Source of the DNA: Candidatus Thioglobus sp.
Lineage (GTDB): Bacteria > Pseudomonadota > Gammaproteobacteria > PS1 > Pseudothioglobaceae
Assembly: GCA_012964205.1 (NCBI GenBank)
Contig: DTUI01000029.1
Span: 1 to 47,445, forward strand
DNA length: 47,445 bases
Direction: 5' to 3'
The notes below the pieces were generated by a model. It was not told the origin of the DNA. It did no database searches and saw only the letters and a list, made by a program, of their open reading frames with translations. Both the position numbers and the translations under genes were made by a program. Shown one piece after another: positions 21,597-32,482 of this stretch; within the stretch, counting starts at the first letter, position 1, and each line of letters begins with the position of its first letter.

Positions 21597-22198
21597 AGTT
21601 CTTATTCACACTACTGATTTCTTTTAATGTGGAAGCGGGTCTGTTTGACTTTTTGAGTATTTATCAAGCTAATAGCGCCTATGAAAATCAACAATTTAAA
21701 CTTGCTGGTGAAAAATTTAACAACATTGATAATGATGCTGCACGCTTAAATCAAGCAAACAGCCTATACAAACAAGGCCTATACAAACAATCTTTAAAGA
21801 AGTATCAAAGTGTAAAGCGCAACGACCTTAGCTTTGATCGTTTATACAATTCAGGCAATGCTTACGCCAAATCAGGAAAAATTAATGAAGCCATTGATAG
21901 CTACAAGGCCGCTTTAAAGTTAAAATCTGACAAAGATGCGACGTTTAATTTAGAGTTGTTAAAAAAACAAAAAAGAAAAAAATCAAATAATAAAGAAAAT
22001 AAAAAAGCTAAAAATAAGAAAAAGAAAAACCCTAACAACAAAAACAGTAAAAAGAAAACTAAAAACAAACAGCAGCAAAGAAATAAACTCAATACAATCA
22101 AACAGCAGCGATGGGAGAAATCGCTCAATAAGAAACTCAGAACCCTTATGATCCCTCTCAATAACCAACAAGACAATAATGAACAAAATCCTTGGTAG
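21593..22198 (+). CDS. TPR protein BatC-like with Lys/Asn-rich tail
   Basis: 201 aa; TPR 'LYNSGNAYAKSGKINEAIDSYKAALKLKSDKDATFNLELL', low-complexity KN tail, C-terminal '...EQNPW'. Confidence 0.82.
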   Translation: MKFLFTLLISFNVEAGLFDFLSIYQANSAYENQQFKLAGEKFNNIDNDAARLNQANSLYKQGLYKQSLKKYQSVKRNDLSFDRLYNSGNAYAKSGKINEAIDSYKAALKLKSDKDATFNLELLKKQKRKKSNNKENKKAKNKKKKNPNNKNSKKKTKNKQQQRNKLNTIKQQRWEKSLNKKLRTLMIPLNNQQDNNEQNPW

Positions 22199-23603
22199 TT
22201 TATTTTTAATCCTTAACACGTCTGTTTTTGCACTCAGCACAGCCAGTGTTAATCAGTCATGGTTTTATCCGGGTGATCAAGTAATCTTAACCATAAGCTC
22301 AGATGGCAATAATGTCATCTTTCCAGTTATTGATGCCGTAGCTGGGAACCCTGTTTTATATACTAGTAATTCTCAAAAAATTCTAATTATTAATGGAAAA
22401 CGCTCGAGATCCATCAATCAATCCTATGCTTTTTCACCACAATCTGATTTAACCATTCCCACCTATACGCTAACAGTTGATGGTGTAAAGCAAGATACCT
22501 TGCCAATTGATATTAGCCTTAAGACACCCGTTAAAACCAAGATGGGTGATAACTACATACTACAAACTAAAATTAATAAAAAATCCATTTTCATTGGTGA
22601 CGAAGTTGAGCTAACCGTCACCATTAAAGAAAAGAAAACAGCCACCAAAGGTATGCAGTTAAACTTAGTAATACCTGAGGTGGCCGGCTTATTTTTTATA
22701 AAAAATAACAACTCTGATCAAGCTTCAGACGAAAATTATAATATTCATACGCTTAAATATAAAATTGTTGCCGATGATTTTGGCCACTTTGATATTCCGC
22801 CAGTTATGGCGATTGTTGGCAGTCAAAACACCAGGGTATTTGGTAATTTTTCGATAAACTCTCAAGCCTCAAAAACAATTAAAATCCGTTCTAATTCACT
22901 GACTCTAACCGTCAAACCTTTGCCAGATGAACTTAGAATTTTTGGTGACTTTAAAATAGAAGCCCGCATTGATACAAGCAAGTCTGAATCAGGCAAGGCG
23001 GTCAACCTCATTATTACAATACGCGGCAATGGAAACTTTGAAGACATTGAAAAATATAATCTAGCTATCGCCAATACCACCATCTATGGTGATGAGTCTG
23101 AATTTGATTACCAACAATGGCAGCAAAAATTTGCCATTGTTGGTGAGCAAGATTTCATCATTCCTAGTTTTGCGCTTGATTATTTTGACAAAGTTACCCA
23201 ACGCAAAAAACACATTGCCACTCAGCCTATTAGCATCCAAGTGAAGCACGCCAAACTTGAAAAGCAACCAACCGTTAAAATAGATCAAAATCTATCACAC
23301 ATTAATAGCAATTCTCCGGCGAACAATCTAAAATACAGCTACCTATTATTTGGTATTGTGATTGGAATTTTTATTGGAATACTTCTGTTTAAAATTAAAA
23401 ATAGAGGCATCATTAAAGACAAAAACCTAATCACTCAAATTAAGCTAAGTAGGAATGATAAAGCTTTATTTGATTTATTATTACCACTCAATATGGCAAG
23501 TTTAAGCACTATATTGCAACAACTAGAGGCAAATATTTATAAAAATGCCCAATACAAAATTAGAAAAAAGGATGTTATTAATGCCATCAAATCTGAACAT
23601 TAA
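22179..23603 (+). CDS. BatD-like (oxygen-tolerance) membrane protein
   Basis: 474 aa; signal peptide, '[11 protein letters not shown]', '[15 protein letters not shown]', TM near C-terminus; last gene of Bat cluster. Confidence 0.8.
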   Translation: MNKILGSLFLILNTSVFALSTASVNQSWFYPGDQVILTISSDGNNVIFPVIDAVAGNPVLYTSNSQKILIINGKRSRSINQSYAFSPQSDLTIPTYTLTVDGVKQDTLPIDISLKTPVKTKMGDNYILQTKINKKSIFIGDEVELTVTIKEKKTATKGMQLNLVIPEVAGLFFIKNNNSDQASDENYNIHTLKYKIVADDFGHFDIPPVMAIVGSQNTRVFGNFSINSQASKTIKIRSNSLTLTVKPLPDELRIFGDFKIEARIDTSKSESGKAVNLIITIRGNGNFEDIEKYNLAIANTTIYGDESEFDYQQWQQKFAIVGEQDFIIPSFALDYFDKVTQRKKHIATQPISIQVKHAKLEKQPTVKIDQNLSHINSNSPANNLKYSYLLFGIVIGIFIGILLFKIKNRGIIKDKNLITQIKLSRNDKALFDLLLPLNMASLSTILQQLEANIYKNAQYKIRKKDVINAIKSEH

Positions 23604-24630
23604 ACTCACTGAATACAGTCATGGTCAAGGCTGTGGTTGCAAGATATCTCCTAAAGTATTGGATACGATTTTAGAATCCTCACTGACTGATATTGATGAT
23701 GCTAATTTACTTGTAGGTAATGCATCGCGTGATGATGCAGCCGTGTACGATTTAGGCAATGGTGAGGCGATTATCAGTACCACAGATTTCTTTATGCCAA
23801 TTGTTGACGATCCATTTACCTTTGGACGCATTGCTGCCACCAACGCAATTAGCGATATTTACGCCATGGGCGGCTCACCTATCATGGCCATTGCTATTTT
23901 TGGCTGGCCACTGGATAAGCTTCCACCTGAAGTGGGACAACAAGTCATTGAGGGTGGTCGTAGTGTTTGCATTGAAGCAGGCATCTCTTTAGCAGGTGGC
24001 CATAGTATTGATGCACCAGAACCGATTTTTGGCTTAGCAGTTACTGGCAGAGTGGCGATTAAACACCTTAAAGAAAACTCAACCGCTCAAGTGGGTGACA
24101 AAATCTATTTAACCAAGCCTTTAGGCATCGGCATTCTAACCACTGCACAAAAACAAAAGAAAATCACCAAAGAAGATGAGACTCGCGCTATTGACACCAT
24201 GTGCCAATTGAATGACATCGGCTCCAAGCTGGCTAAAATTGAAGGCATTAATGCGATTACTGATGTAACAGGCTTTGGTCTGGGCGGACATTTGGTAGAG
24301 GTTTGCCAAGGCTCTCGTGTCTCTGCTATTGTTGATTATCAGAAGGTGCCAATATTACCAAACATTCATGGCTATTTAGAAAATGGCTGTTCACCAGGTG
24401 GTGCACAGCGTAATTTTGATAGTTACGGCCAACACTTAAGCCAAATGAAATCAGAAGTTCAGTCTATTATTTGCGACCCACAAACCAGTGGCGGCTTATT
24501 GATAATGGTTAATGACAAAGCCCAAGGTGAATTCCAAGATGTAATGCGCTTAGCAGGCTTTGAGCTAGAAGCTATTGGCGAGATTATCAAATCAGATAGT
24601 AGCATAGCAACTGTCACCATCAATGAGTAA
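23581..24630 (+). CDS. selD: Selenide, water dikinase (Cys form)
   Basis: [28 protein letters not shown]; Cys (not Sec) in the catalytic GxGCGCK motif; ATG at 23581 overlaps batD. Confidence 0.95.
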   Translation: MPSNLNIKLTEYSHGQGCGCKISPKVLDTILESSLTDIDDANLLVGNASRDDAAVYDLGNGEAIISTTDFFMPIVDDPFTFGRIAATNAISDIYAMGGSPIMAIAIFGWPLDKLPPEVGQQVIEGGRSVCIEAGISLAGGHSIDAPEPIFGLAVTGRVAIKHLKENSTAQVGDKIYLTKPLGIGILTTAQKQKKITKEDETRAIDTMCQLNDIGSKLAKIEGINAITDVTGFGLGGHLVEVCQGSRVSAIVDYQKVPILPNIHGYLENGCSPGGAQRNFDSYGQHLSQMKSEVQSIICDPQTSGGLLIMVNDKAQGEFQDVMRLAGFELEAIGEIIKSDSSIATVTINE

Positions 24631-25723
24631 GTCACTTACTCAACTTCAAGATTTCCGAACACTTGTTACAAGTGATACACCTATGTTTGATACGCGTGCA
24701 CCGATTGAATTTACACAGGGTGCTTTCCCACATACGCAGAATTTACCCTTAATGAGTGATAAAGAGCGCGAGCTTGTTGGCACTTGCTATAAGAATAAAG
24801 GTCAGGATAAGGCCATACTACTAGGCCATGAATTGGTACAAGGCGAGGCTAAACAAGCACGACTTGATATCTGGCTTGAATTTATCAAAAAACACCCTGA
24901 TGGCGCTTTATATTGCTTTCGCGGCGGCATGCGCAGTCAAATTACCCAGCAATGGATTTTTGAAGCAACAGGTATTGACTATCCACGCCTAAAAGGTGGC
25001 TACAAAGCCCTACGTCGCTATCTTATTGATGAAACTGATCGTATCATGGCTAACACCACTGCTGTCGTCATTGGTGGACAAACAGGCTGTGGTAAAACCT
25101 TACTGCTAGATCAAATCCACCAACAGATTGACTTAGAGGGTTTGGCTAATCATCGAGGCTCCGCTTTTGGCAATACAACAACACCTCAGCCAACCCAAAT
25201 TTCTTTTGAAAATGAGCTTGCGATTGAGTTAATTAAAAAACAAGATTACTCGCATTTAATTTTTGAAGACGAGGGCGCTAATGTTGGTACTGTTCACATT
25301 CCTGATTGCGTTAAAAACAAAACCTCTCAGGCCGATCTAATTTTATTAGAGGCTACTACGCAAGAGCGCGTTCAAGTTAGTATGGATGCTTATGTCATTC
25401 ACATGCATGATAATTTTATTGCTCAAGATGTCGATCAAGGCTTTGATAACTTTGCCAACTACTGGCTTCGAAGCCTGGAAAAGATTCAAAAAAGATTAGG
25501 GTTAGAGCGCTATAAAGCCATGAAACTACAAGTGCAATTAGCGCTAAATAACTACCAAAGTACAAACAATTTTGATGGTTTTTTACCTATTGTAGAATCG
25601 CTTCTAGTTGATTATTACGACCCGATGTATAACTATCAAATTCAAAAGAAACTGGATCGTGTTATTTTTAAAGGCAATAGCCAAGAAGTACTAGACTACA
25701 TTCACAGCCTATCAATTTCTTGA
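24623..25723 (+). CDS. selU (mnmH): tRNA 2-selenouridine synthase
   Basis: 366 aa rhodanese plus P-loop: '[39 protein letters not shown]', 'CFRGGMRSQ', '[15 protein letters not shown]'; overlaps selD stop. Confidence 0.95.
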   Translation: MSKSLTQLQDFRTLVTSDTPMFDTRAPIEFTQGAFPHTQNLPLMSDKERELVGTCYKNKGQDKAILLGHELVQGEAKQARLDIWLEFIKKHPDGALYCFRGGMRSQITQQWIFEATGIDYPRLKGGYKALRRYLIDETDRIMANTTAVVIGGQTGCGKTLLLDQIHQQIDLEGLANHRGSAFGNTTTPQPTQISFENELAIELIKKQDYSHLIFEDEGANVGTVHIPDCVKNKTSQADLILLEATTQERVQVSMDAYVIHMHDNFIAQDVDQGFDNFANYWLRSLEKIQKRLGLERYKAMKLQVQLALNNYQSTNNFDGFLPIVESLLVDYYDPMYNYQIQKKLDRVIFKGNSQEVLDYIHSLSIS

Positions 25724-25975
25724 TCCGATCTCAATGTCAGTAATAGGTTTAGCTTGACAGGCTAGAATCTCACCTCGAGATAACGGCACCAAACAATCTT
25801 GATGCATGACATCACCCTTAAGCAATTGTAAAATACAAGAGCCACAATGGCCTTGTCGACAAGAGTGGTTAATGAGTATGCTATGATCTTCCAGCTCAGT
25901 TAGAATCGATTGCTCACCATACACATAAAGCGATTCGGTTTTACCGTTGATATTATTAATATCGATTCTAAACAT
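25712..25975 (-). CDS. 2Fe-2S ferredoxin, YfaE-like (class Ia RNR cofactor maintenance)
   Basis: 87 aa; 'CRQGHCGSCILQLLKG...CQAKP'; directly downstream of nrdB. Confidence 0.85.
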   Translation of the reverse strand: MFRIDINNINGKTESLYVYGEQSILTELEDHSILINHSCRQGHCGSCILQLLKGDVMHQDCLVPLSRGEILACQAKPITDIEIGSRN

Positions 25976-25982
25976 TAATCAA

Positions 25983-27119
25983 TTACAGTTTAAAGTCGCC
26001 AAAATCAGAATCATCCTGCTCTAGTGTGTTGTCAATGGCACTAACTAAATAAGAAGTAATCTCTGTTTCTTGAGGTGCTACTTGAACATTATCAGAATCC
26101 AGCCAATGATTAATCCACGGTAGTGGGTTTGTACATTCATCAAAAATAGGTGTTAAGCCAATCGCTTTCATACGTATATTGGTAATATATTCAAGATATT
26201 GTTTTAGGATGTCAGCATTCAGACCAATCATTGAGCCATCACGGAACAAATACTCCGCCCAATTCTTTTCTTGCTCACAAGCATCTTTAAACATTTCAAT
26301 CACTTCTTCTTCACAATCAGCAGCAATTTTAGTCATCTCTGGATCATCTTTGCCATCACGAATAATATTGATAATATGCTGAGTGCCAGTTAAGTGTAGT
26401 GCTTCATCACGAGCAATCATCTTAATAATCTTAGCATTTCCTTCCATTACTTTACGTTCAGCAAATGCAAACGAACAAGCAAAAGATACATAAAAACGCA
26501 CCGCTTCTAAGATATTAACCGACATAATCGTAAGATACAATTTACGTTTTAAGCATGTAAGATCGATAGTAATTTTCTCACCATTAAGATCGTGCGTGCC
26601 TTCGCCATGTAAGAGATAAGCTTGCGAGCACTTGATTAGCTCATCATAATGCTTAGAAACACTTTCAGCGCGCTCAATGATTTGCTCTGTTTTCATGATA
26701 TCGTCAAACACAGCACCTGGCTCATTAACAATGGCACGAATAATATGCGTGTAAGAACGCGAGTGGATTGTTTCAGAAAAAGACCAGGTTTCAATCCAAT
26801 TTTCTAATTCTGGTAATGAGACAATTGGTAAAAAAGCAATATTAGGACTGCGCCCTTGAACCGAATCCAGTAAGATTTGATATTGCAGATTAGAGAGAAA
26901 AATATGCTTTTCATTCGGCAATAATTTAGCAAAATCCATTTTATCCTTGGAGACATCAATCTCTTCAGGTCGCCAGAAGAAAGATAACTGTTTTTCCGTA
27001 AGCTTTTCAAACATCTCAAACTTTTGCTTATCGAAACGAGCAACGTTAACCGTCTCACCAAAAAACATTGGCTGGGTTAATGTATCGATAGCTGTTTTAT
27101 TAAAAATAGTATATGACAT
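25983..27119 (-). CDS. nrdB: Class Ia ribonucleotide reductase beta subunit
   Basis: 378 aa; '[17 protein letters not shown]', '[18 protein letters not shown]'. Confidence 0.97.
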   Translation of the reverse strand: MSYTIFNKTAIDTLTQPMFFGETVNVARFDKQKFEMFEKLTEKQLSFFWRPEEIDVSKDKMDFAKLLPNEKHIFLSNLQYQILLDSVQGRSPNIAFLPIVSLPELENWIETWSFSETIHSRSYTHIIRAIVNEPGAVFDDIMKTEQIIERAESVSKHYDELIKCSQAYLLHGEGTHDLNGEKITIDLTCLKRKLYLTIMSVNILEAVRFYVSFACSFAFAERKVMEGNAKIIKMIARDEALHLTGTQHIINIIRDGKDDPEMTKIAADCEEEVIEMFKDACEQEKNWAEYLFRDGSMIGLNADILKQYLEYITNIRMKAIGLTPIFDECTNPLPWINHWLDSDNVQVAPQETEITSYLVSAIDNTLEQDDSDFGDFKL

Positions 27120-27130
27120 AATTGATTCCG

Positions 27131-29407
27131 TTAAAGTTTACAAACGCCGTCAGCGCACGCATTATCATCTTCTTTTTCAAGCATGTCATCGCCACCGCCA
27201 TCACGCGTCGTATGATAATAAAGCGTCTTCACGCCGTATTTATAAGCCTTCAAAAGATCCATTAAGAATAACTTCATTGGCACTCGATTACCTTCAAATT
27301 GAGAAGGGTCATAATGTGTATTAGCGCTAATTGATTGGTCGACAAATTTTTGCATAATGGCACAAAGCTGCAAATAACCCTCGTTGTCTTTAATCTCCCA
27401 TAGTAGCTCGTACTTATCTTTTAAATTTTCATAATCTGGTACGATTTGCTTTAAGATACCGTCTTTAGATTGTTTAACCGAAACAAAGCCTCTTGGCGGC
27501 TCAATGCCATTGGTTGAATTAGAGATTTGCGATGAACTCTCACATGGCATTAGTGCAGTTAAAGTTGAGTTTCTTAAGCCATTTTCTTTAATATCACTAC
27601 GTAATTGATCCCAATCTAAGGTTAACTCACTACTGCAAAATGCATCGACATCTTTTTTATAGGTGTCGATTGGCATAATGCCTTTAGCATACTGAGTCTC
27701 GTGAAATAAAGGACAAGCACCTTTTTCATTGGCCAGAATATTTGATGCCTTTAATGAATAGTATTGTAAAGCCTCAAAAGTATTGTGAATTAATTCATTG
27801 CCCGATCCATCAGAATATTTAGCATTATTTTTGGCCAAATAATAAGCCAAGTTTGTCACACCAATACCCAGTGTACGACGATTCATACTAGCAATTTGCG
27901 CTGCTTTGATTGGATAATCTTGGTAATCAAGTAGCGAGTCCAAAGCACGAACAATAATATCGGTAATATCCTCAAGTTCATCCAGCGAATCTAGTGCGCC
28001 TAGATTAACTGCAGAAAGCGTACACAGTGCCACCTCGCCATTTTCATCTTGAACCGAATGTAACGGCTTGGTTGGTAAGGTAATCTCCATGCAAAGATTT
28101 GATTGACGAACTGGCGCAACTTTTGGATCAAATGCACCATGAGTATTACAATGATCAACATTTTGCAAATAGATACGACCCGTGTTGGCACGCTCTTGCA
28201 TAAACTTGGCAAATAAATCTCTAGCCTTAATGGTTTGCTTGCGAATTGAATCATCTTGCTCATAGACCTCATACAAACGTTTGAATTCAGCTTGATCTTC
28301 AAAGTATGCATCGTACAAGCCAGGCACTTCATGCGGTGAGAAAAGCGTAATGTTGCCATCCTCTAAAAAACGCTGGTACATAAGACCGTTAAATTGCACA
28401 CCATAATCTAAATGACGAATTCTGTTTTCATCAGTACCCGTATTGTTTTTCAACACCAGTAAGCTTTCAACCTCTAAATGCCACAATGGATAAAATAGGG
28501 TAGCTGCACCACCACGAACGCCACCTTGAGAACAAGATTTAACCGCTGTATGGAAATGTTTGTAAAAAGGGATGCAGCCAGTGTGCGTTGCCTCACCATT
28601 GCGAATAGGACTACCAATAGCACGAATACGTCCTGCATTAACACCGATGCCAGCACGCTGAGAAACATACTTAACAATAGCGCCTGCAGTTGCACTAATT
28701 GAATCAAGATCATCATCTGCTTCAATTAAAACACAAGACGAAAACTGACGCGTAGGGGTGCGAACACCCGCCATGATTGGCGTTGGAAGTGAAATTTTAA
28801 AATTAGAAACAGCATCATAAAAGCGCTTAACAATCTCCATTCTAGCTTGGGTTGTATACTCCTGAAATAAGCACATACCCACCAACATATAAAGCTGCTG
28901 CGGAGATTCATAAATAGCACCAGTAACACGATTCTGCACTAAGTATTTTCCTTCAAGCTGTTTAACAGCAGCATAAGAAAACTTCATGTCACGCCAGTGA
29001 TCAATGTATTCATCAAGCTCTTGAATTTCAGCTTTCGTATATTTATCTAAAATATCTTTATCGTAAATACCTAAATCAGTAAATTTTGTTACATGCTCAA
29101 AAAGGGGGGGCGGGGTAAAAGATTTAAAGGCTTTTTTACGCAAATGAAAGATAGCCAAACGCGCAGCTAAATACTGATAATCGGGAGAGTCTGTAGAGAT
29201 TAAATCAGCAGCTGATTTAATAATAGTTTCATGAATATCTTCAGTCTTAATACCGTCAAAAAATGCCAGTTGTGCATTGATTTCAACTTGAGAAACACTC
29301 ACCCCTTTTAGGTCTTGAGATGCCCAGTGTACCACGCGATGGATTTTCTCCATATCGATTGACTCTTGCTGACCATTTCGCTTGGTGACTTTAATATTTT
29401 GATTCAT
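27131..29407 (-). CDS. nrdA: Class Ia ribonucleotide reductase alpha subunit
   Basis: 758 aa; ATP-cone N-terminus '[24 protein letters not shown]', '[21 protein letters not shown]', C-terminal CxxxxC. Confidence 0.97.
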   Translation of the reverse strand: MNQNIKVTKRNGQQESIDMEKIHRVVHWASQDLKGVSVSQVEINAQLAFFDGIKTEDIHETIIKSAADLISTDSPDYQYLAARLAIFHLRKKAFKSFTPPPLFEHVTKFTDLGIYDKDILDKYTKAEIQELDEYIDHWRDMKFSYAAVKQLEGKYLVQNRVTGAIYESPQQLYMLVGMCLFQEYTTQARMEIVKRFYDAVSNFKISLPTPIMAGVRTPTRQFSSCVLIEADDDLDSISATAGAIVKYVSQRAGIGVNAGRIRAIGSPIRNGEATHTGCIPFYKHFHTAVKSCSQGGVRGGAATLFYPLWHLEVESLLVLKNNTGTDENRIRHLDYGVQFNGLMYQRFLEDGNITLFSPHEVPGLYDAYFEDQAEFKRLYEVYEQDDSIRKQTIKARDLFAKFMQERANTGRIYLQNVDHCNTHGAFDPKVAPVRQSNLCMEITLPTKPLHSVQDENGEVALCTLSAVNLGALDSLDELEDITDIIVRALDSLLDYQDYPIKAAQIASMNRRTLGIGVTNLAYYLAKNNAKYSDGSGNELIHNTFEALQYYSLKASNILANEKGACPLFHETQYAKGIMPIDTYKKDVDAFCSSELTLDWDQLRSDIKENGLRNSTLTALMPCESSSQISNSTNGIEPPRGFVSVKQSKDGILKQIVPDYENLKDKYELLWEIKDNEGYLQLCAIMQKFVDQSISANTHYDPSQFEGNRVPMKLFLMDLLKAYKYGVKTLYYHTTRDGGGDDMLEKEDDNACADGVCKL

Positions 29408-29425
29408 ACTCCCCCAGAGTAAAAA

Positions 29426-29441
29426 ACACTACATATAGTGT
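29426..29441 (-). promoter_or_regulatory. NrdR box 1 upstream of nrdA
   Basis: ACACTACATATAGTGT, near-perfect palindrome matching the NrdR consensus acaCwAtATaTwGtgt. Confidence 0.85.
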
Positions 29442-29457
29442 TAATAAAAGATAACTG

Positions 29458-29473
29458 CAACTAAATATAGTGT
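29458..29473 (-). promoter_or_regulatory. NrdR box 2 upstream of nrdA
   Basis: CAACTAAATATAGTGT, weaker match; starts 32 bp (about 3 helical turns) from box 1, typical for paired NrdR boxes. Confidence 0.8.
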
Positions 29474-29701
29474 GTTTTGCCTTTTTTTGCAAGGGGTGTG
29501 TTTGTCATAAATAGCTCAAAATCACAAAACATATTGATACAAAAGGGATTGCGAGAATGAAAATAAATGAAAATAATTTCAGCAAATGTAGCGTGTAAAT
29601 ATCATTAATTTATAATGCCATAATATTACTTTTTTCTAATAAAAAGCGTAAAGCCTTATAGGCCAATAGTTGGGGTCAAAATACAAAAAAATCTATTTTT
29701 A

Positions 29702-31300
29702 TTAATTATTTAATAATCTCTTAATAATTTTTCCGTCAGTAGATTTTGGCAATGATTCAACCCACTCAATTTTTTTTGGAATTTTATAATGAGCAAGATG
29801 TTTTTTGCAGTGATTAATAAGCGACTTTTTCTTAAGTGTTGAGTCTGATTTTTTAACAACAAAAGCCTTGATAGTTTGGCCACTAACCTTGTGATCAATA
29901 CCAACACAGGCAGACTCTAAAACATCTGGGTGCTGATCCAATACTTGCTCTACATTACACGGGTAAACATTAAATCCTGAAACAATAACCATATCTTTCA
30001 CCCGATCAACAATAACAATTCGGCCATGTTCATCTAAATAACCTAAGTCACCACTAAGAAAATAACCATCTATGGTAAAAACTTTTTTGTTCAGCTCCTC
30101 TCTGTGCCAATATGATTTCATTACCTGAGGGCCTTTAATGCCAATTTCGCCAATTTTATTGGCCTTTAGTTTATTTAATTTTGGATCAAAAATTTTAATC
30201 TTAGTATCGATCAAAGGCCTTCCAACAGATCCACTAAATTCACTTGTTTGAGAATCTTCAACACTAACAACAGGTGAGCATTCACTCAGTCCATACCCTT
30301 GCAAGATAGGCATTCCAACTACTAGCTGCCATTGGTCTGACGTTTTTTTATCTAGCGGCATTCCCCCTGATACGGTCAACTTTAAATTTGAAAAGTTAAT
30401 TTTTTTAAAGTCTTTGTGTCGAATCAATACATTGAACAGTGTATTTACGCCAGTAATCACACTAATATTGTATTCTTTAATTGGTTTAATTAATTGTTTA
30501 ATATTCCTTGGGTTAAGCACCAATACATTGGTGCCCTTGATATGCATAAATAACAAGAAATTAACGCTTAACGCAAAGACATGATAAAGTGGCAGGGCGG
30601 TTAAGATAATGCTATCACTATTGATATCCTCTGGGAGCCAGTGCTCAAGTTGATTAATATTGGCTAAAATATTAGAATGCCTTAAGGTTGCAGGTTTGGG
30701 GGTTCCACTTGTCCCTCCAGTATATTGTAACAAGGCTATTTTGTTTTTAAATCTTCCAGTCTTAGGCTTGTTAGAATAATTACCAACTATATGGTTTAGC
30801 GTCGCATACTTAAACTGTGAGTATTTTTGAACTCTAAATGATTTGTCTTTAAGGCAGGTAGTAAAATTTACAATCTGTCGCTTAAAAAATGGTTGAAAAT
30901 CCCCAATACCAACTGTAACAATATATTTTATTTTGGTATCTTTAAGTATAGGAGCAAGTTTTTTATAAAATACCTTGGCAACAATAATCGTACTAACTTG
31001 AGCATCTAAGCATTGTTTCAACAACTCTGTACTCGTGTAAAGCGGATTAATTAATGTCACTGTCCGATCAGCATACCATGCTCCAAAAAGGCTAACAGGT
31101 TGTGCCAAAATATTAGGCATCATAATGCCAACCACGCCTTTATTAACTTGAGATGATAAATAATTTGATAAACAAATACTATGGTTATACAGTTCATCAT
31201 AATGCATTGACTTACCCAAGCCAATCAATGCTGGATGGTCAGGTTTTTTGTAAAACGCCTCATCTAGTATTTGCGTTAAATGTGTCAACTTATTATTCAT
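29702..31300 (-). CDS. Long-chain acyl-CoA synthetase-like AMP-binding protein (FadD-like)
   Basis: 532 aa; 'LLQYTGGTSGTPKPATLRHSN', 'QGYGLSECSPVVS', 'GYFLSGDLGYLDEHGRIVIVDR'. Confidence 0.9.
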   Translation of the reverse strand: MNNKLTHLTQILDEAFYKKPDHPALIGLGKSMHYDELYNHSICLSNYLSSQVNKGVVGIMMPNILAQPVSLFGAWYADRTVTLINPLYTSTELLKQCLDAQVSTIIVAKVFYKKLAPILKDTKIKYIVTVGIGDFQPFFKRQIVNFTTCLKDKSFRVQKYSQFKYATLNHIVGNYSNKPKTGRFKNKIALLQYTGGTSGTPKPATLRHSNILANINQLEHWLPEDINSDSIILTALPLYHVFALSVNFLLFMHIKGTNVLVLNPRNIKQLIKPIKEYNISVITGVNTLFNVLIRHKDFKKINFSNLKLTVSGGMPLDKKTSDQWQLVVGMPILQGYGLSECSPVVSVEDSQTSEFSGSVGRPLIDTKIKIFDPKLNKLKANKIGEIGIKGPQVMKSYWHREELNKKVFTIDGYFLSGDLGYLDEHGRIVIVDRVKDMVIVSGFNVYPCNVEQVLDQHPDVLESACVGIDHKVSGQTIKAFVVKKSDSTLKKKSLINHCKKHLAHYKIPKKIEWVESLPKSTDGKIIKRLLNN

Positions 31301-32481
31301 AGTTTTTCAAAAATACCGGCAGCCCCCATGCCACTACCAATACACATTGTTACCATGCCGTAACGTGTATTAGTTCTTTGTAAATGATGAAGTAGCGTTG
31401 TAGTTCTAATACTTCCAGTCGCACCTAATGGATGGCCCAAGGCAATAGCTCCCCCCAAAGGGTTAACAATAGCTGGATCTAGTTTCAATTCTCGAATAAT
31501 AGCTAGACTTTGGGCGGCAAAGGCTTCGTTAAGCTCAATGTGGCCAATGTCATGCTGCTTAAGCCCACATTGTGTCAATATTTTTGGAATGGCCAAGACT
31601 GGACCTATTCCCATTATTTTAGGATCGACACCACTTACCGCATAACCAACAAACCGTGCCATTGGTGTTAAATCAAAACGCTTGAGTGCTTTTTCACTAC
31701 ATAGCAAAATAGCGCTAGCACCATCGCTCATTTGTGAGCTATTGCCCGCGGTAACTGATCCTTGGTGATTAAATACAGGTTTCAATTTTTCCAGCTGCTC
31801 AATTGAAGTGTTAAATCTAATGCCTTCATCCATAGATACAATATTAGATTGATGTGTTGCTTTTTGTAACTCTAAATTGTAAGATTTGGTGATAACGTTG
31901 TAGGGCTTTATTTCATCTTTAAAATAATTTTGCTCAACTGCATTAATGGCTTTTAGATGAGATTCAAAAGCAAAACGATCTTGCGAATCTCTATCGATAT
32001 GATATTTATTAGCCACCAACTCAGCAGTAGCACCCATGCCGTAGGCAAGGCCCACATTATCTGTCTTAAAAACTTTGATATTAAAAGCAGGATGATGCCC
32101 CATCATTGGAATCATGCTCATTGACTCAACACCCCCAGCTACCATTACATCCGCCTCACCTAAACGAATTCGGTCAGCTGCATAGGCGATAGACTGTAGA
32201 CCTGAGGCACAAAAACGATTCACTGTCACGCCAGGGACTGAATGAGGGTAATTTGCGAGTAAAGCAGAGATTCTAGCAACATTAAGACCTTGTTCAGCCT
32301 CTGGCATTGCACAGCCAATAATAACATCATCGATTGTGCTAGGATCAATACTTGGGCTGTCCTCCAACAAAGAGCTTAAAACAAAGCTAAGTAAATCATC
32401 AGGACGAATTTTTTTAAAGACACCACCGGCCTTACCAACAGGGGTTCTAACACTATTAACAATGTAGACTGTTTCTGACAT
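31297..32481 (-). CDS. Acetyl-CoA acyltransferase (thiolase, FadA-like)
   Basis: 394 aa; 'VNRFCASGLQSIAYAADRIRLG', 'NPLGGAIALGHPLGATGSIRT', 'MCIGSGMGAAGIFE'. Confidence 0.95.
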   Translation of the reverse strand: MSETVYIVNSVRTPVGKAGGVFKKIRPDDLLSFVLSSLLEDSPSIDPSTIDDVIIGCAMPEAEQGLNVARISALLANYPHSVPGVTVNRFCASGLQSIAYAADRIRLGEADVMVAGGVESMSMIPMMGHHPAFNIKVFKTDNVGLAYGMGATAELVANKYHIDRDSQDRFAFESHLKAINAVEQNYFKDEIKPYNVITKSYNLELQKATHQSNIVSMDEGIRFNTSIEQLEKLKPVFNHQGSVTAGNSSQMSDGASAILLCSEKALKRFDLTPMARFVGYAVSGVDPKIMGIGPVLAIPKILTQCGLKQHDIGHIELNEAFAAQSLAIIRELKLDPAIVNPLGGAIALGHPLGATGSIRTTTLLHHLQRTNTRYGMVTMCIGSGMGAAGIFEKL

Positions 32482-32482
32482 A

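Noticed and set aside
21901-22240. Minus-strand hydrophobic ORFs (91 and 85 aa, Leu/Phe-rich)
   Set aside because: Antisense of the Lys/Asn-rich BatC tail; AAA/AAT codons read as TTT/ATT, so the hydrophobicity is an artefact.
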